A stretch of 64,000 bases of DNA from contig NZ_JACIEE010000002.1 of NCBI RefSeq assembly GCF_014196765.1, forward strand, positions 556,616 to 620,615, given 5' to 3'. The DNA comes from Mycoplana azooxidifex (GTDB taxonomy: Bacteria; Pseudomonadota; Alphaproteobacteria; Rhizobiales; Rhizobiaceae). Within the stretch, counting starts at the first letter, position 1. The number at the start of each line of letters is the position of its first letter. Shown here piece after piece: positions 17,262 through 25,994 of this stretch. Below the pieces are notes generated by a model, which saw only the letters and a list, made by a program, of their open reading frames with translations, was not told the DNA's origin and ran no database searches. Made by a program: the position numbers and the translations under genes.

Positions 17262-17492
17262 TCACCGCCCGTGGCGGCGGTTGCGGCCGAAACCGCTCGG
17301 GTTGCGGAAGTCGGCGCGCCGGGCGATGTGGCCGTCCAGGCCCTCCGATCCGGCAAGGTCGATCGGGCCGCAGCCCCAGTCGTAGTTGGATCGTCCGAGC
17401 CAGCCGGAAAACAGCCGCCCGAACAGGCCGGTGCCGTGCCGCTTGCACGCGGCGTCGCTAGGGCCCCTGCACTGATACTCCTTCGTCGACAT
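17262..17492 (-). CDS. Small cysteine-containing protein of unknown function (76 aa)
   Basis: Not recognised. The N-terminal third has three cysteines (two in CRGPSDAACKRHG, one in DWGCGPIDL), so a metal site or disulfide is possible. The C-terminus is Arg/Gly/Asn-rich and basic. It starts 27 bases after the methyltransferase gene ends, on the same strand, with AGGAGA seven bases before the ATG, and a hairpin terminator sits just behind its stop. That placement makes it a likely second gene of the operon rather than a chance frame. Confidence 0.55.
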   Translation of the reverse strand: MSTKEYQCRGPSDAACKRHGTGLFGRLFSGWLGRSNYDWGCGPIDLAGSEGLDGHIARRADFRNPSGFGRNRRHGR

Positions 17493-17519
17493 GACGATAT
17501 CTCCTCAAGGATTTCCTCC

Positions 17520-18476
17520 TCAGGCGCTCATGGCCGGCTGCGGCATGCAGGCCTGGCAGATGGCGCCGACATGGCGATGGTCGGTGCCGCAGCAGCCGCC
17601 GAGAACGCGCAACTGCGGCATCCGATGGACGAACGCGCGGTAGCGCCGGCCGAGGTCTTCGGGGTCGCCGGCGTCCAGCGTCTCGCTCTCGTCGAGCTCC
17701 TGGTGGCTCAGCGCCGAGGCGTTGGCGCGGATGCCGCCGATCCGCCGGATCCAGCCGCTGTCGTGATCGAGCGCATCCTCGAAGTGGCTCGGATGCGCGC
17801 AGTTGATCATGTAGAACAGCGGATAGCCGCCGGTGGCTGCGTCCACCGCCTCGATCGCCTCCTGCAGGGTCTTGCCGGTGACGATCCTGCCGTCCGTCTC
17901 GACGGTGAAGGCGATCACGCAGGGGATCGCGGCCTTTCGGGCCGCCCGCGCGATGCCGGTCGCCTCGTCGATGTTGGTCAGGGTCACCGCGCTGATCATG
18001 TCGGCGTCGGTGGCGGCGAAGGTCTCGACCTGCGGCCGGTGATAGGCCTCGGCCTCGTCGGCGTTCATGGTGCCGGCCTTGTAGCCGTCGCCGCGCGGGC
18101 CGATGGCGCCGTTCAGCACGATCGGCTGGCCGGGCCGCTCAAATTGTGCGCGAAGCTGGGCGAGCATGCCGACCGCCTCTTCGTTCACAGCTCTGAGCGC
18201 CTCGGCGTCGTAGCCGAGCTTGTCCGCCCAGTCGGGGCTCGCCCGCCAGGTCGGCGTGTCGAGCACGAAGCCGACGCCGGCGCTGCGGGCCAGTTCGAGG
18301 TAGCGGATGTAGTAGTCCTTCAGCTTGCGCCGCCCCTCGGGGGTGGCCATCAGCACGAAAGAAGCGAAATGCGGCAGATCCACGCCTTCGTGGAAGATCA
18401 GCGTCGTCTCCATGCCGCCGTCGGTGAGGAACCGTCCCCCCTTCGTCAGCGGCAGGCCATGTCTGTACTTTGCCAT
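17520..18476 (-). CDS. Homocysteine S-methyltransferase family protein
   Basis: 318 aa (beta/alpha)8 barrel enzyme. The zinc-binding cysteines are visible: one in MINCAHPSHF and the adjacent pair in LGGCCGTDHRHV. The N-terminus LTDGGMETTLIF matches the family's DGGMGT-type opening. Related proteins move a methyl group from S-methylmethionine or betaine to homocysteine; which donor applies here is not clear, so no symbol is given. I start at ATG 18476 with GGAGAAAG upstream. It is divergent from a TetR regulator. Confidence 0.88.
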   Translation of the reverse strand: MAKYRHGLPLTKGGRFLTDGGMETTLIFHEGVDLPHFASFVLMATPEGRRKLKDYYIRYLELARSAGVGFVLDTPTWRASPDWADKLGYDAEALRAVNEEAVGMLAQLRAQFERPGQPIVLNGAIGPRGDGYKAGTMNADEAEAYHRPQVETFAATDADMISAVTLTNIDEATGIARAARKAAIPCVIAFTVETDGRIVTGKTLQEAIEAVDAATGGYPLFYMINCAHPSHFEDALDHDSGWIRRIGGIRANASALSHQELDESETLDAGDPEDLGRRYRAFVHRMPQLRVLGGCCGTDHRHVGAICQACMPQPAMSA

Positions 18477-18809
18477 AACTTTCTCCACTCGTTACACTTC
18501 CGTCCCGGAAAATTGCAGAGCGGGCGCGGTCTTGCGGGCGCGCCAAATGAGAGCCATGTCATGAGCAGTGTTTTTGTTTTTTCCCTCAATGCGATTTCGT
18601 CTTGAGGATATTTCCCACATTTTCCGAAACGCGTGTGGATTTTTGCCTGTTTTTCGGCCGTAAAACTAGGCGTCTCGTGGTCAAGCTCCAGTAGGAAGTC
18701 GTCATATGAGCGATTAATCAATTGCTTGGCGCCCGCTTTCACGTCAATGTTAACGCCGTTGGCGGGGCGTGAAGGGCGAAAACTGTACCGGCGGTACAGG
18801 AGGCTGCGC
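18477..18809. other. Divergent regulatory region of the methyltransferase and TetR genes
   Basis: 333 bp, unusually AT-rich for the window, with T-runs around 18571-18583. It carries a TetR-type operator at its right end. I looked for known SAM or SAH riboswitch motifs ahead of the methyltransferase gene and did not find them. Confidence 0.5.
18783..18799. promoter_or_regulatory. Candidate TetR operator
   Basis: A perfect inverted repeat, CTGTACC-GGC-GGTACAG, lies 10 bases before the TetR start codon and next to its ribosome binding site. Its position suits autorepression, as is usual for TetR-family genes. Confidence 0.6.
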
Positions 18810-19460
18810 ATGCGCAAGGGCGACGAGACGCGCGCACGGATACTGCAGGTGGCAGAGGCCGCCGTGCTCGCCAAGGGCTTCGGTGCGACCTCGATCGAGG
18901 AGTTGATCACCGAGACCGGCATCACCAAGAGCGGGTTCTTCTATCATTTCCACGACAAGAACGAGTTGGCCAAGGCGCTGCTGGAGCGCTACCTGGAAAA
19001 CGACAACCGCATCTACGACGAGATCTTCGGCCGCGCCCACGAGCTGGCCGACGATCCGCTGCAGGCGTTTCTGCTCGGGCTGAAGCTCCTGTCCGAGCAA
19101 CTCGCCGACCTGCCGAACGGTCATCCCGGCTGCCTCGTCGCCGTCATGTGCGTGCACGAGCGCGCCTTCGATCGCGGCATCCAGGAGATCAACCGCCAGG
19201 CGGCACTGGCATGGCGCAGCCGGTTCAGGGCCATGTTTACGGAGATCATGGACGTCTACGAGCCGCGCGAACCCCTCGATCCCGACCAGCTCGCCGACAT
19301 GGTCTCCACCGTGCTCGAAGGCGGCATCGTCATGTCCAAGGCGCTGCGCGAGCCAAAGAGCCTGCCCGACCAGTTGCTTGTCCTGCGCGCCTTCGTCAGG
19401 ATGCTGTTCCGCGGGGACTCACGATCACCGAATCCGGACGTTGACTCACGTCGCCTTTGA
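18810..19460 (+). CDS. TetR/AcrR family transcriptional regulator
   Basis: 216 aa. The N-terminal DNA-binding domain (residues ~5-50) has the expected pattern TRARILQVAEAAVLAKGFGATSIEELITETGITKSGFFYHFHDKNELAKALLERY. The C-terminal ligand domain is helical and contains HPGCLVAVMCVHE, typical of this subfamily. The ATG at 18810 has AGGAGG six bases upstream; the longer open frame runs through the operator. It probably represses itself and perhaps the divergent methyltransferase operon. Confidence 0.92.
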   Translation: MRKGDETRARILQVAEAAVLAKGFGATSIEELITETGITKSGFFYHFHDKNELAKALLERYLENDNRIYDEIFGRAHELADDPLQAFLLGLKLLSEQLADLPNGHPGCLVAVMCVHERAFDRGIQEINRQAALAWRSRFRAMFTEIMDVYEPREPLDPDQLADMVSTVLEGGIVMSKALREPKSLPDQLLVLRAFVRMLFRGDSRSPNPDVDSRRL

Positions 19461-19493
19461 ATTTACCGCTGGTTGCATCATCCAGGGGGCTTG

Positions 19494-19670
19494 ATGAGGC
19501 GCATCGTTTTCACCGCGTTCGTGTTGTTGTGGGTGGGCGCGTCGTCCGCCGCCTCCGACGACGTGGCTATCGCCGCGCTGCAGGCCGAAACCGAAGCCCT
19601 CTTCAAACCGGGCCGTGACCTCGCCGAAGCGAAGCTCAGCATCGACCGCATGGTGGATACCGCCGTCTGA
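19494..19670 (+). pseudogene. Truncated N-terminus of a secreted protein (58 codons)
   Basis: The product has a good signal peptide (IVFTAFVLLWVGASSAA) and then an amphipathic helical stretch ending AKLSIDRMVDTAV before a stop. AGGGGG lies seven bases before the ATG. The ending resembles, from memory, the beginning of transglutaminase-like (SirB1-type) domain proteins, where a similar 'AKLxIDRxxDP' stretch leads into the domain. The rest is missing, and an AT-richer SUFU gene begins three bases later. A free-standing 58 aa secreted peptide is the alternative. Confidence 0.5.
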
Positions 19671-19672
19671 CA

Positions 19673-20251
19673 ATGGAAGATTCTGAAAAAAGCTCTGTTC
19701 CGGAACACCTTGAGCAATACCTCGGGGAAATTGCGCATGGTTGGTCTGGCGAAGACGAGCTGCAATCCATCCAGGTGGTTTGCTTCAACGGCAAGCCTCA
19801 GCAAGGTACTACGACTTACGCTACCCTTGGATTGAACGATATGATATTGGCTATGAAGGGGACCCGTACAATTCGGCAGGAGCTTGTTATTTCCGCTTGC
19901 ACGTCATTTCCAGAAAAAGACATCGCGAGATTTCTTCTTTACTGTGCAGAGAAAATCAAGAAACGCGGCCACGCTCTCTTGCGTGGGGAGGTCGTTAATA
20001 TGGGTTATCCGCTGATTGAGGGGGCAACGGTAACTGCACTGTATTCAACCAATCCAACCCCTTTTGATGATGGCTTTTCTGAATTTAGAAACACAACGCC
20101 TCCTGTGATTTTTGTATTGTTGGTTCCGATTACCGATAACGAAGTTTCTCTTATAAATAAGTATGGCTGGAATTGGTTCGAGGATATGCTTGAGACTCAG
20201 GATCCTGATATTTGGGATTTAAAGCGGAGTCACGAAATAGAATATAGGTAG
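19673..20251 (+). CDS. Suppressor of fused (SUFU) domain protein
   Basis: 192 aa, near the size of a single SUFU domain. The recognisable core includes QVVCFNGKPQQGTTTYATLGL near the N-terminus, the middle ELVISACTS, and the C-terminal VPITDNEVSLINKYGWNWFEDML followed by a D-x-WDLKR end. In bacteria SUFU-family proteins are described as immunity proteins of polymorphic and contact-dependent toxin systems, protecting the cytoplasm. No toxin gene is nearby. Codon use is clearly AT-richer than the neighbours, and the gene follows a truncated gene, so recent acquisition is likely. No strong ribosome binding site precedes the ATG. Confidence 0.82.
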   Translation: MEDSEKSSVPEHLEQYLGEIAHGWSGEDELQSIQVVCFNGKPQQGTTTYATLGLNDMILAMKGTRTIRQELVISACTSFPEKDIARFLLYCAEKIKKRGHALLRGEVVNMGYPLIEGATVTALYSTNPTPFDDGFSEFRNTTPPVIFVLLVPITDNEVSLINKYGWNWFEDMLETQDPDIWDLKRSHEIEYR

Positions 20252-20478
20252 TATTTCAATGATTATTTTTCGTCGTCATGACAATGCATACCTGTCCGCT
20301 AGGTCTTCGAGACGTTCCAACTTGGCCCCGATACACACGCCGAACCGATCGAGATTCCGCGCCGCCACCCTTCGCCAGAGGTTGCCGCGCTCGGTCGCCT
20401 TGCCCCTGCGTCCAGCAGAAGGCAAGACCGAGACCTCACAAATTTGACCGGCCAGCTGCTTTCAGGTGGGGGCCATCC

Positions 20479-22572
20479 TCACATCTTCCCCGCCACCTTG
20501 ATCGCGAACGCATACTCGAAGGCGATTTCCTCCAGGCGCTGGAAGCGGCCCGAGGCGCCGCCGTGGCCGGCGCCCATGTTGGTGCGCAGCAGGATCGGCT
20601 GGTTGCCGGTCGCCTTCTCGCGCAGCTTGGCCACCCACTTGGTCGGCTCCCAGTAGGTCACGCGCGGGTCGGTCAGGCCGGAGAGCGCCAGGATCGGCGG
20701 ATAGGCCTTCGCCTCGACATTGTCGTAGGGCGAGTACGACGCCATCAGCTTGTAGAATTCCGCACTCTCGATCGGGTTGCCCCATTCGGCCCATTCCGGC
20801 GGCGTCAGCGGCAGGGTGTCGTCGAGCATGGTGTTGAGCACGTCGACGAAGGGGACGGCGGCGATGATGCCGCCGAATTTCTCCGGCGCCATGTTGGCGA
20901 TCGCCCCCATCAGCATGCCGCCGGCCGAGCCGCCTTCCGCGACGATCTTCGCGTAGGAGGTGAACCTCTCCTGATTCAAATAGTCCGCCGCGGCGATGAA
21001 GTCCTTGAAGGTATTGGTCTTCTTGTCCATCTTGCCGTCTTCGTACCAGGCGTATCCCTTCTCCTTGCCGCCGCGGATATGGGCGATGGCATAGATAAAG
21101 CCACGGTCGGCGAGCGACAGGCAGTTGGTGTTGAAGCCGGCGGGGATGGAGATGCCGTAGGCGCCGTAGCCGTAGAGCAGGCACGGTGCCGAGCCGTCCA
21201 GCGGCGTATCCTTGCGGTAAAGCAGGGTGATGGGCACGCGCTCGCCGTCCCACGCGGGGGCGAACACGCGGCGGGTGACGTAGTCGTCGATCACGTGGCC
21301 CGACGGCACCTCCTGCGTCTTCAGCAGCGTGCGCTTGCGCGTCGCCATGTCGTAGTCGAACAGTTGCGACGGCGTCGTCATCGAGGAATAGGTGAAGCGG
21401 ATGACGTCGGTGTCGTATTCGGCCGCTCCCGAAAGCCCCAGCGAATAGGCCTCCTCGGCAAAGGCGATCTCGTGCTGCTCGCCGCTCTTGCGGTCGCACA
21501 CGATGATGCGCGGCAGCCCTTCGCTCCGCTCCAGCCAGACGAGGTGGCGGGCAAACGCAAGATGATTGAGGATCAGCGTGCCCGGCCGGTGCGGCACCAC
21601 TTCCTTCCAGTTCTCGCGGCCCGGCGCGTTCACCGGCGCCTCCATGATCTTGAAGTCCTTGGCGCCGTCGGCATTGGTCAGGATGTAGAAGACGTCGCCG
21701 CCCTCCGTCATCGAATATTCCAGCCCCGTCTGCCGCGGCGATACGATCGCCGGCTCGGCGAGCAGGTCCTTCGTCGACAGCAGCCGGTATTCGCTGGTCT
21801 CGTGGTCGTGGATGTCGATGTAGATGAAGTCGTCGAGCAGCGAGCCGCCGACCGACAGGAAGAAGCCCGGATCCTTCTCCTCGTAGACGAGCCGGTCCTG
21901 CGCCTGCTGTTCGCCGAGAATGTGGTGGAAGATCTTGGACGGCCGGTGGTTCTCGTCCTGCAGCGTATAGAAGAAGCTCTTGCCGTCCGGCGCCCAGACG
22001 CCGCCGCCGCCGGTGTTTTCGAGGACGTCGGCACGGTCCGCAAGCGTCGCCAGATCGCGCACCCTCAGCGTGAAATATTCCGAGCCCTTGTCGTCATAGC
22101 CCCAGATACCGAGCGCGTGGTCCGTGCTGTGGTCGATGCCGGAAAGCCGGAAATAGCCCTTGCCCCCGGCCTCCTTGTCGCCGTCGAGCAGCAGCGTCTG
22201 CTCGCCGCCGTCGCGCGGGGTGCGGAAGAAGCGCGGCTGCTCGCCGCCGGTGACGTAAGACGTGCCGTAGGCAAAGGGACCGTCCTTGACCGGCACCGAG
22301 CTGTCGTCCTCCTTGATGCGCCCGCGCATCTCCTTGAAAAGCTGCTTCTGCAGGTCCTTCGTGTCCTCCATCGCCGCTTCCATATAGGCATTCTCCGCCT
22401 CCAGGTGCGCGCGGATCTCGGGGTCGAGGATGGAGGTGTCCTTGAACATCGCCTGCCAGTTGTCGGCGCGGAACCAGGCGTAGTCGTCGGTGCGGGTGAT
22501 GCCGTGGCGCGTGTCCTGCACCGGCTTCTTCGTGGCGATCGGGGCTATGGGCAGGGACTTGAAGGCGGACAT
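20479..22572 (-). CDS. ptrB: Oligopeptidase B (S9 family serine peptidase)
   Basis: Cleaves short peptides after Lys or Arg in the cytoplasm. 697 aa, the usual size. An N-terminal seven-bladed propeller is followed by the alpha/beta-hydrolase domain with nucleophile S549 in EGGSAGGML and the histidine near the C-terminus in NMGAGHGGASGRF. The segment LLYGYGAYGISIPAGFN is characteristic of the prolyl oligopeptidase family. I start at ATG 22572 with GGAG six bases upstream. It stands alone. Confidence 0.94.
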   Translation of the reverse strand: MSAFKSLPIAPIATKKPVQDTRHGITRTDDYAWFRADNWQAMFKDTSILDPEIRAHLEAENAYMEAAMEDTKDLQKQLFKEMRGRIKEDDSSVPVKDGPFAYGTSYVTGGEQPRFFRTPRDGGEQTLLLDGDKEAGGKGYFRLSGIDHSTDHALGIWGYDDKGSEYFTLRVRDLATLADRADVLENTGGGGVWAPDGKSFFYTLQDENHRPSKIFHHILGEQQAQDRLVYEEKDPGFFLSVGGSLLDDFIYIDIHDHETSEYRLLSTKDLLAEPAIVSPRQTGLEYSMTEGGDVFYILTNADGAKDFKIMEAPVNAPGRENWKEVVPHRPGTLILNHLAFARHLVWLERSEGLPRIIVCDRKSGEQHEIAFAEEAYSLGLSGAAEYDTDVIRFTYSSMTTPSQLFDYDMATRKRTLLKTQEVPSGHVIDDYVTRRVFAPAWDGERVPITLLYRKDTPLDGSAPCLLYGYGAYGISIPAGFNTNCLSLADRGFIYAIAHIRGGKEKGYAWYEDGKMDKKTNTFKDFIAAADYLNQERFTSYAKIVAEGGSAGGMLMGAIANMAPEKFGGIIAAVPFVDVLNTMLDDTLPLTPPEWAEWGNPIESAEFYKLMASYSPYDNVEAKAYPPILALSGLTDPRVTYWEPTKWVAKLREKATGNQPILLRTNMGAGHGGASGRFQRLEEIAFEYAFAIKVAGKM

Positions 22573-22743
22573 GCGTGACTCCGATTGAGGCCGGTGCGGC
22601 GGAACGACAGAGATAGAGACAGGCGCGTCGCGCATCAAGATGTTTGGTCTGAGACGACAGGAGCCGGCTGCCGCCGCGACGGCTCGTCCGGAATCGGCCG
22701 CCGTTGCCGCCCCGGGAGTATCGACCGTTGCCGTCCTTCTCCA

Positions 22744-22858
22744 CCGTCATGCCGGACCCGATCCGGCATCCAGCGGCGCCGCGTCCGCGGCGCGGGAAAT
22801 GCACTTTTCGCGCAAGGACTTGCGCGGGCTGGATACCGGCTCGGGGGCCGGTATGACG
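22744..22858. repeat. Palindromic intergenic repeat, family A
   Basis: A complete copy beginning CCGTCATGCCGGACCCGATC with inner palindrome cgcaaggacttgcgcg. It is almost identical to the next copy at 22980. Confidence 0.85.
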
Positions 22859-22979
22859 AAGGAGGGGGCGATGTGCGAAGAGAGAAGGCAAGTCGCTGAA
22901 CCGACCTGAATCTATTCCCGGCGACCGGGCATGGGCCGGGACATGCATGCTGTTGTCAGCACGGTAGCGACATACGCCA

Positions 22980-23094
22980 CCGTCATGCCGGACCCGATCC
23001 GGCATCCAGCGGCGCCGCGTCCGCGGCGCGGAGTATGCTCTTTCGCGCAAGGACTTGCGCGGGCTGGATACCGGCTCGGAGGCCGGTATGACGG
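22980..23094. repeat. Palindromic intergenic repeat, family A
   Basis: A complete copy 236 bp after the previous one, in the same orientation. It differs at only a few positions, mainly just left of the inner palindrome. Confidence 0.85.
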
Positions 23095-23147
23095 AGGAGG
23101 GGGGCGATGCGCGGAACAGTACGGCATGACGCCGTGCTCCCGCCCCG

Positions 23148-23747
23148 TCACCGCCGAACGGCGCGGATGTCCATGTCGAATTTGACGACGTTGAGGTAGA
23201 TCGGCGTGCCGACGTCCATCCGGTAGCGCGAGCGGTAGACGTTGCCGGTGACGTTGAAGGCGATCGTGCCGCCGCCGAGCTTCTGCAGCCGCACGGCGAA
23301 CTGTTCGCGATGGGTGATGCCGCGCGCGGTCAGCATGCCGTCGACGATCACGGCGTCCGCGCCGGTCTGGCGCACGGCCGTCGAGCGGAAGGTCACGGTC
23401 GGGTAGGCCGCCGCGTCGAAGACGGCGCTGGAGCGAAGGAAGTTCTCGATCCGCTCCTCGGCGGCGGAGACGCTCTGCGGATAGATCGTGAACGACACGG
23501 TCGAGGCGCCGATTTTGCGGCCGTCGATCCGCACGGCGCCGGAGAATTTTGCAAAGCGGCCGCGGATGCCGCCGCCGCCGATCTGGTCGACGGAGAAGCG
23601 GATCTGCGAGGCGCCGCTGATGTCGTAGGTTCCGGCCGCTTCCGAGAGCGCCGGCGTGCGCGCCAATGCCGGCACGGGGCATAGAAGGGCCGGTATGATG
23701 CATAGCAGGGCCGCAAGAGCGACCATCGGTCCGGTCCGGTATCTCAT
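23148..23747 (-). CDS. YceI family periplasmic protein
   Basis: 199 aa with a signal peptide (VALAALLCIIPALLCPVPALA). The mature part is a YceI lipocalin-like beta-barrel: YDISGASQIRFSVDQIGGGGIRGRF, then FDAAAYPTVTFRSTAVR, DGMLTARGITHREQFAVRL and a C-terminal DVGTPIYLNVVKFDMDI. The family binds isoprenoid or amphipathic ligands such as ubiquinone-like molecules. Its start codon overlaps the cytochrome b561 stop (ATGA) with GGAGG upstream, so the two are co-translated, a common pairing that suggests a shared quinone-related role. Confidence 0.93.
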   Translation of the reverse strand: MRYRTGPMVALAALLCIIPALLCPVPALARTPALSEAAGTYDISGASQIRFSVDQIGGGGIRGRFAKFSGAVRIDGRKIGASTVSFTIYPQSVSAAEERIENFLRSSAVFDAAAYPTVTFRSTAVRQTGADAVIVDGMLTARGITHREQFAVRLQKLGGGTIAFNVTGNVYRSRYRMDVGTPIYLNVVKFDMDIRAVRR

Positions 23748-24367
23748 CGTCGGGTTCCTCCGCGGGCGCGGCCACTGGAGCCGCCCGCCGCCGGCCGGCC
23801 GAGCATGCGCAGAAGCACGGCGTTGCGGCGGATGAAATGGTGATGGAGGGCGGCCGCGGCGTGGAGTGCCGCGAGCGCCAGCAGCAGATAGGCCGACCAC
23901 GCATGCACGAGCGACCAGAAGGTCTCGCCCGCCGCACTGCGCTCCAACGGCAGGGCAGGAACGAGCACGACGTCGAACAGCAGGGTCGGAATGGCGAGCG
24001 TCGAGGTCGAGGCAACCGCCCAGCCGGACAGTGGCACGAGGAAGCACAGAATCGCCAGCACGACATGGGTCGTCCGCGAAGCCTGCCGTTCGATCGGCCC
24101 GAGATCCGCCACGGGCTCCGGATGGCGGGCGACGAGCCAGTGGATTTCGCGCAAGGCCGCGAGTACCAGCACGGTCAGCCCCAGCGACTTGTGCCACTGG
24201 TAGAGCGAGAACTGCAGCGCCGGGTCGATCTCCGTCCGGCGCATGGCAAAGCCGGTGCCGATCAGGGCGAGGACCAGGGCCGCGATCAGCCAGTGCAAGC
24301 AAATCGCCACCGTGCCGTATGGTGTGCCGTACTCTGTGCCGTATCCCGCCTGCCGTCGTCTCTGCAT
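23744..24367 (-). CDS. cybB: Cytochrome b561 family membrane protein
   Basis: 207 aa with four transmembrane helices. Likely haem-ligand histidines are in VAICLHWLIAALV, LYQWHKSLGL, TTHVVLAIL and LVHAWSAYLLLALAALHAAAALHHHF. The protein should carry two b haems and shuttle electrons with ubiquinone at the inner membrane. The ATG has GGGAGG seven bases upstream. The four-base overlap with the YceI gene marks an operon. The N-terminus carries a YGTEYGTPYGT repeat whose DNA shows short direct repeats. Confidence 0.88.
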   Translation of the reverse strand: MQRRRQAGYGTEYGTPYGTVAICLHWLIAALVLALIGTGFAMRRTEIDPALQFSLYQWHKSLGLTVLVLAALREIHWLVARHPEPVADLGPIERQASRTTHVVLAILCFLVPLSGWAVASTSTLAIPTLLFDVVLVPALPLERSAAGETFWSLVHAWSAYLLLALAALHAAAALHHHFIRRNAVLLRMLGRPAAGGSSGRARGGTRR

Positions 24368-24617
24368 GATGCGACCTCCCAGAACTGGCCGCCCACCGGC
24401 CGGCGCCCCGGGCGCGCCGAAATGGTGGCTCGCGCATTGTACCCGATCCGCGCCCGCCTGCGCAGGTGCCGGCTCGCCCATGCCCTGCGATGATGCCCTG
24501 ACAGACAACCGGTGGCCGCCGAATATTCCCGCCGCTATCGACGCACAGGAGCGCTGTGGCCGGAACCCTTGTGCGGAGAGCTGCTTCAGATTGACGGGAA
24601 TGTCAGGAGCTACGTCG

Positions 24618-25808
24618 TCAGCCGGGAAGCGTCGGCTGGATCTTGCGGCCGGGGCGAAGTTCGTCGACGATCGTCATGCCGATGATCGACAGCGGCAGCG
24701 CCAGCATTGCGCCGGCCGCGCCCCACATCCAGCTCCAGAACACGATCGCGGTGAAGATGACGAAGGCGTTCACCTCGAACCGCCGTCCCATGATCGCCGG
24801 CAGCACGAAATTTTCGATCACCAGGTGGATGCAGAGGAAGGCCAGCGCCGGCACAAGCCCGAGCAGCACCGTGTCGTGCGCCATAAGCCCGCCGGCTGCG
24901 AGCGCCAGCGTCATCACGGTCACGCCGAGGAAGGGGACGAAGGAAGAGACGAACGCAAACAGTCCCCACATCCAGGGAAGGCCGAGGTCGCCGGCAAAGG
25001 CGATCAGCGTCGTGATCAGCCCCAGCGCGCCATAGACCAGCGATGCGGTGGAGAAGTAGTAGCCGAGCGCGCTATCGATCGCGTTCATCACCCGGATCGT
25101 CGTCAGCCGCTGCCTGCGGTGCGGGAAGGCGAGGATCAGCATCCGGCGCAGCTTCACCCGTCCAGAAAGGAACAGCACGAGCGCAGCGAAGAAGATCAGC
25201 ACCTGGATCAGGGCGGGCGTGACCCCGGCCGTGACCATGCCGAGCACGCTCCCGGCCTTCTCCAGCAGCCCGTCCAGCGTCATCGAGCCGGCGGTGAAGC
25301 TGCGCGGGTCGAGGTGCAGCCATTCCAGCTTGTTCAGGAGTGGCGTGAACCGCTCGATCGTCGCGTTGACGATTTCCGGCGCCTCGGCGGCAAGCCGCAT
25401 CAACGGGCCGGACAGGGCGGCGACGGCGAAGAAGGCGCCGGTGGCGAAGCCGGTCGCAAGCAGGAGCGCCGTCGGCAGCGGCGGAATGCCGAGGTCGTTC
25501 AGCTTTTCGGCCGCGACGCCGAGGATGAGGCCGACGACGACCGCCAGCGTCAGCGGAATGAGGATGTGCGCCATCAGGTAGATGGCGCCGAGCGCCATGA
25601 TCAGGAAGATGCCGATCATCGCCCAGCGCCAGGAGAGCTCCAGCCCGCTGATCGTCGGCGGCGGCTCGTCTTGCGCAGCCCCGCCCACGAAAGCCCCGCC
25701 TGCCAGGCGAAGCGCGGCGTCACCCAGTCCGTTACCCTGTCGCGCCGGCGCGCGTCCTTCTCGCTTCTGCGCTATCTCATGGATGGCTGCCGACGAAATC
25801 TTGTGCAT
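24618..25808 (-). CDS. AI-2E family transporter (PerM-like permease)
   Basis: 396 aa inner-membrane protein with about eight hydrophobic helices. An N-terminal pair is followed by a long loop domain, then the C-terminal bundle with AFVSSFVPFLGVTVMTLAL, HLVIENFVLPAIMGRRFEVNAFVIF and WSWMWGAAGAMLALPLSII, the family's conserved end. Members export small molecules or ions; only a few have known substrates, so the autoinducer-2 name should not be taken as function. ATG 25808 has AGGGGA upstream; the longer frame is rejected. Confidence 0.9.
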   Translation of the reverse strand: MHKISSAAIHEIAQKREGRAPARQGNGLGDAALRLAGGAFVGGAAQDEPPPTISGLELSWRWAMIGIFLIMALGAIYLMAHILIPLTLAVVVGLILGVAAEKLNDLGIPPLPTALLLATGFATGAFFAVAALSGPLMRLAAEAPEIVNATIERFTPLLNKLEWLHLDPRSFTAGSMTLDGLLEKAGSVLGMVTAGVTPALIQVLIFFAALVLFLSGRVKLRRMLILAFPHRRQRLTTIRVMNAIDSALGYYFSTASLVYGALGLITTLIAFAGDLGLPWMWGLFAFVSSFVPFLGVTVMTLALAAGGLMAHDTVLLGLVPALAFLCIHLVIENFVLPAIMGRRFEVNAFVIFTAIVFWSWMWGAAGAMLALPLSIIGMTIVDELRPGRKIQPTLPG

Positions 25809-25994
25809 GGCGCGGGTCCCCTGGTCGCAAAAACAACGCGCGGAAACGCCCGCGGTTCCCTGAAACACCGGGATGAAACGCCGGGATCCTGCGGGAGGGA
25901 GGCCTGTGCAAAAGCTCCAAGGTGCGGTTTTGGACTCGTAATCGCCCCATTTCTGTCGCAGGAGCGGCTGTTCCAGCATCGGAGTGAACTACGA

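Larger units (their letters stand above)
22573..23147. other. Intergenic region with two family A repeats
   Basis: About 575 bp without a gene. It holds two nearly identical family A repeats about 120 bp apart. The frames crossing it read through the repeats and are not credible. Confidence 0.65.

Noticed and set aside
18477-18780. A SAM or SAH riboswitch ahead of the homocysteine methyltransferase gene
   Set aside because: Such elements are common before these genes in alphaproteobacteria, but I could not find the conserved SAM-II or SAH-riboswitch core in this AT-rich leader.
20278-22578. A 766-codon plus-strand frame opposite oligopeptidase B
   Set aside because: Antisense shadow. The minus-strand frame has intact catalytic motifs and codon pattern; this one has neither.
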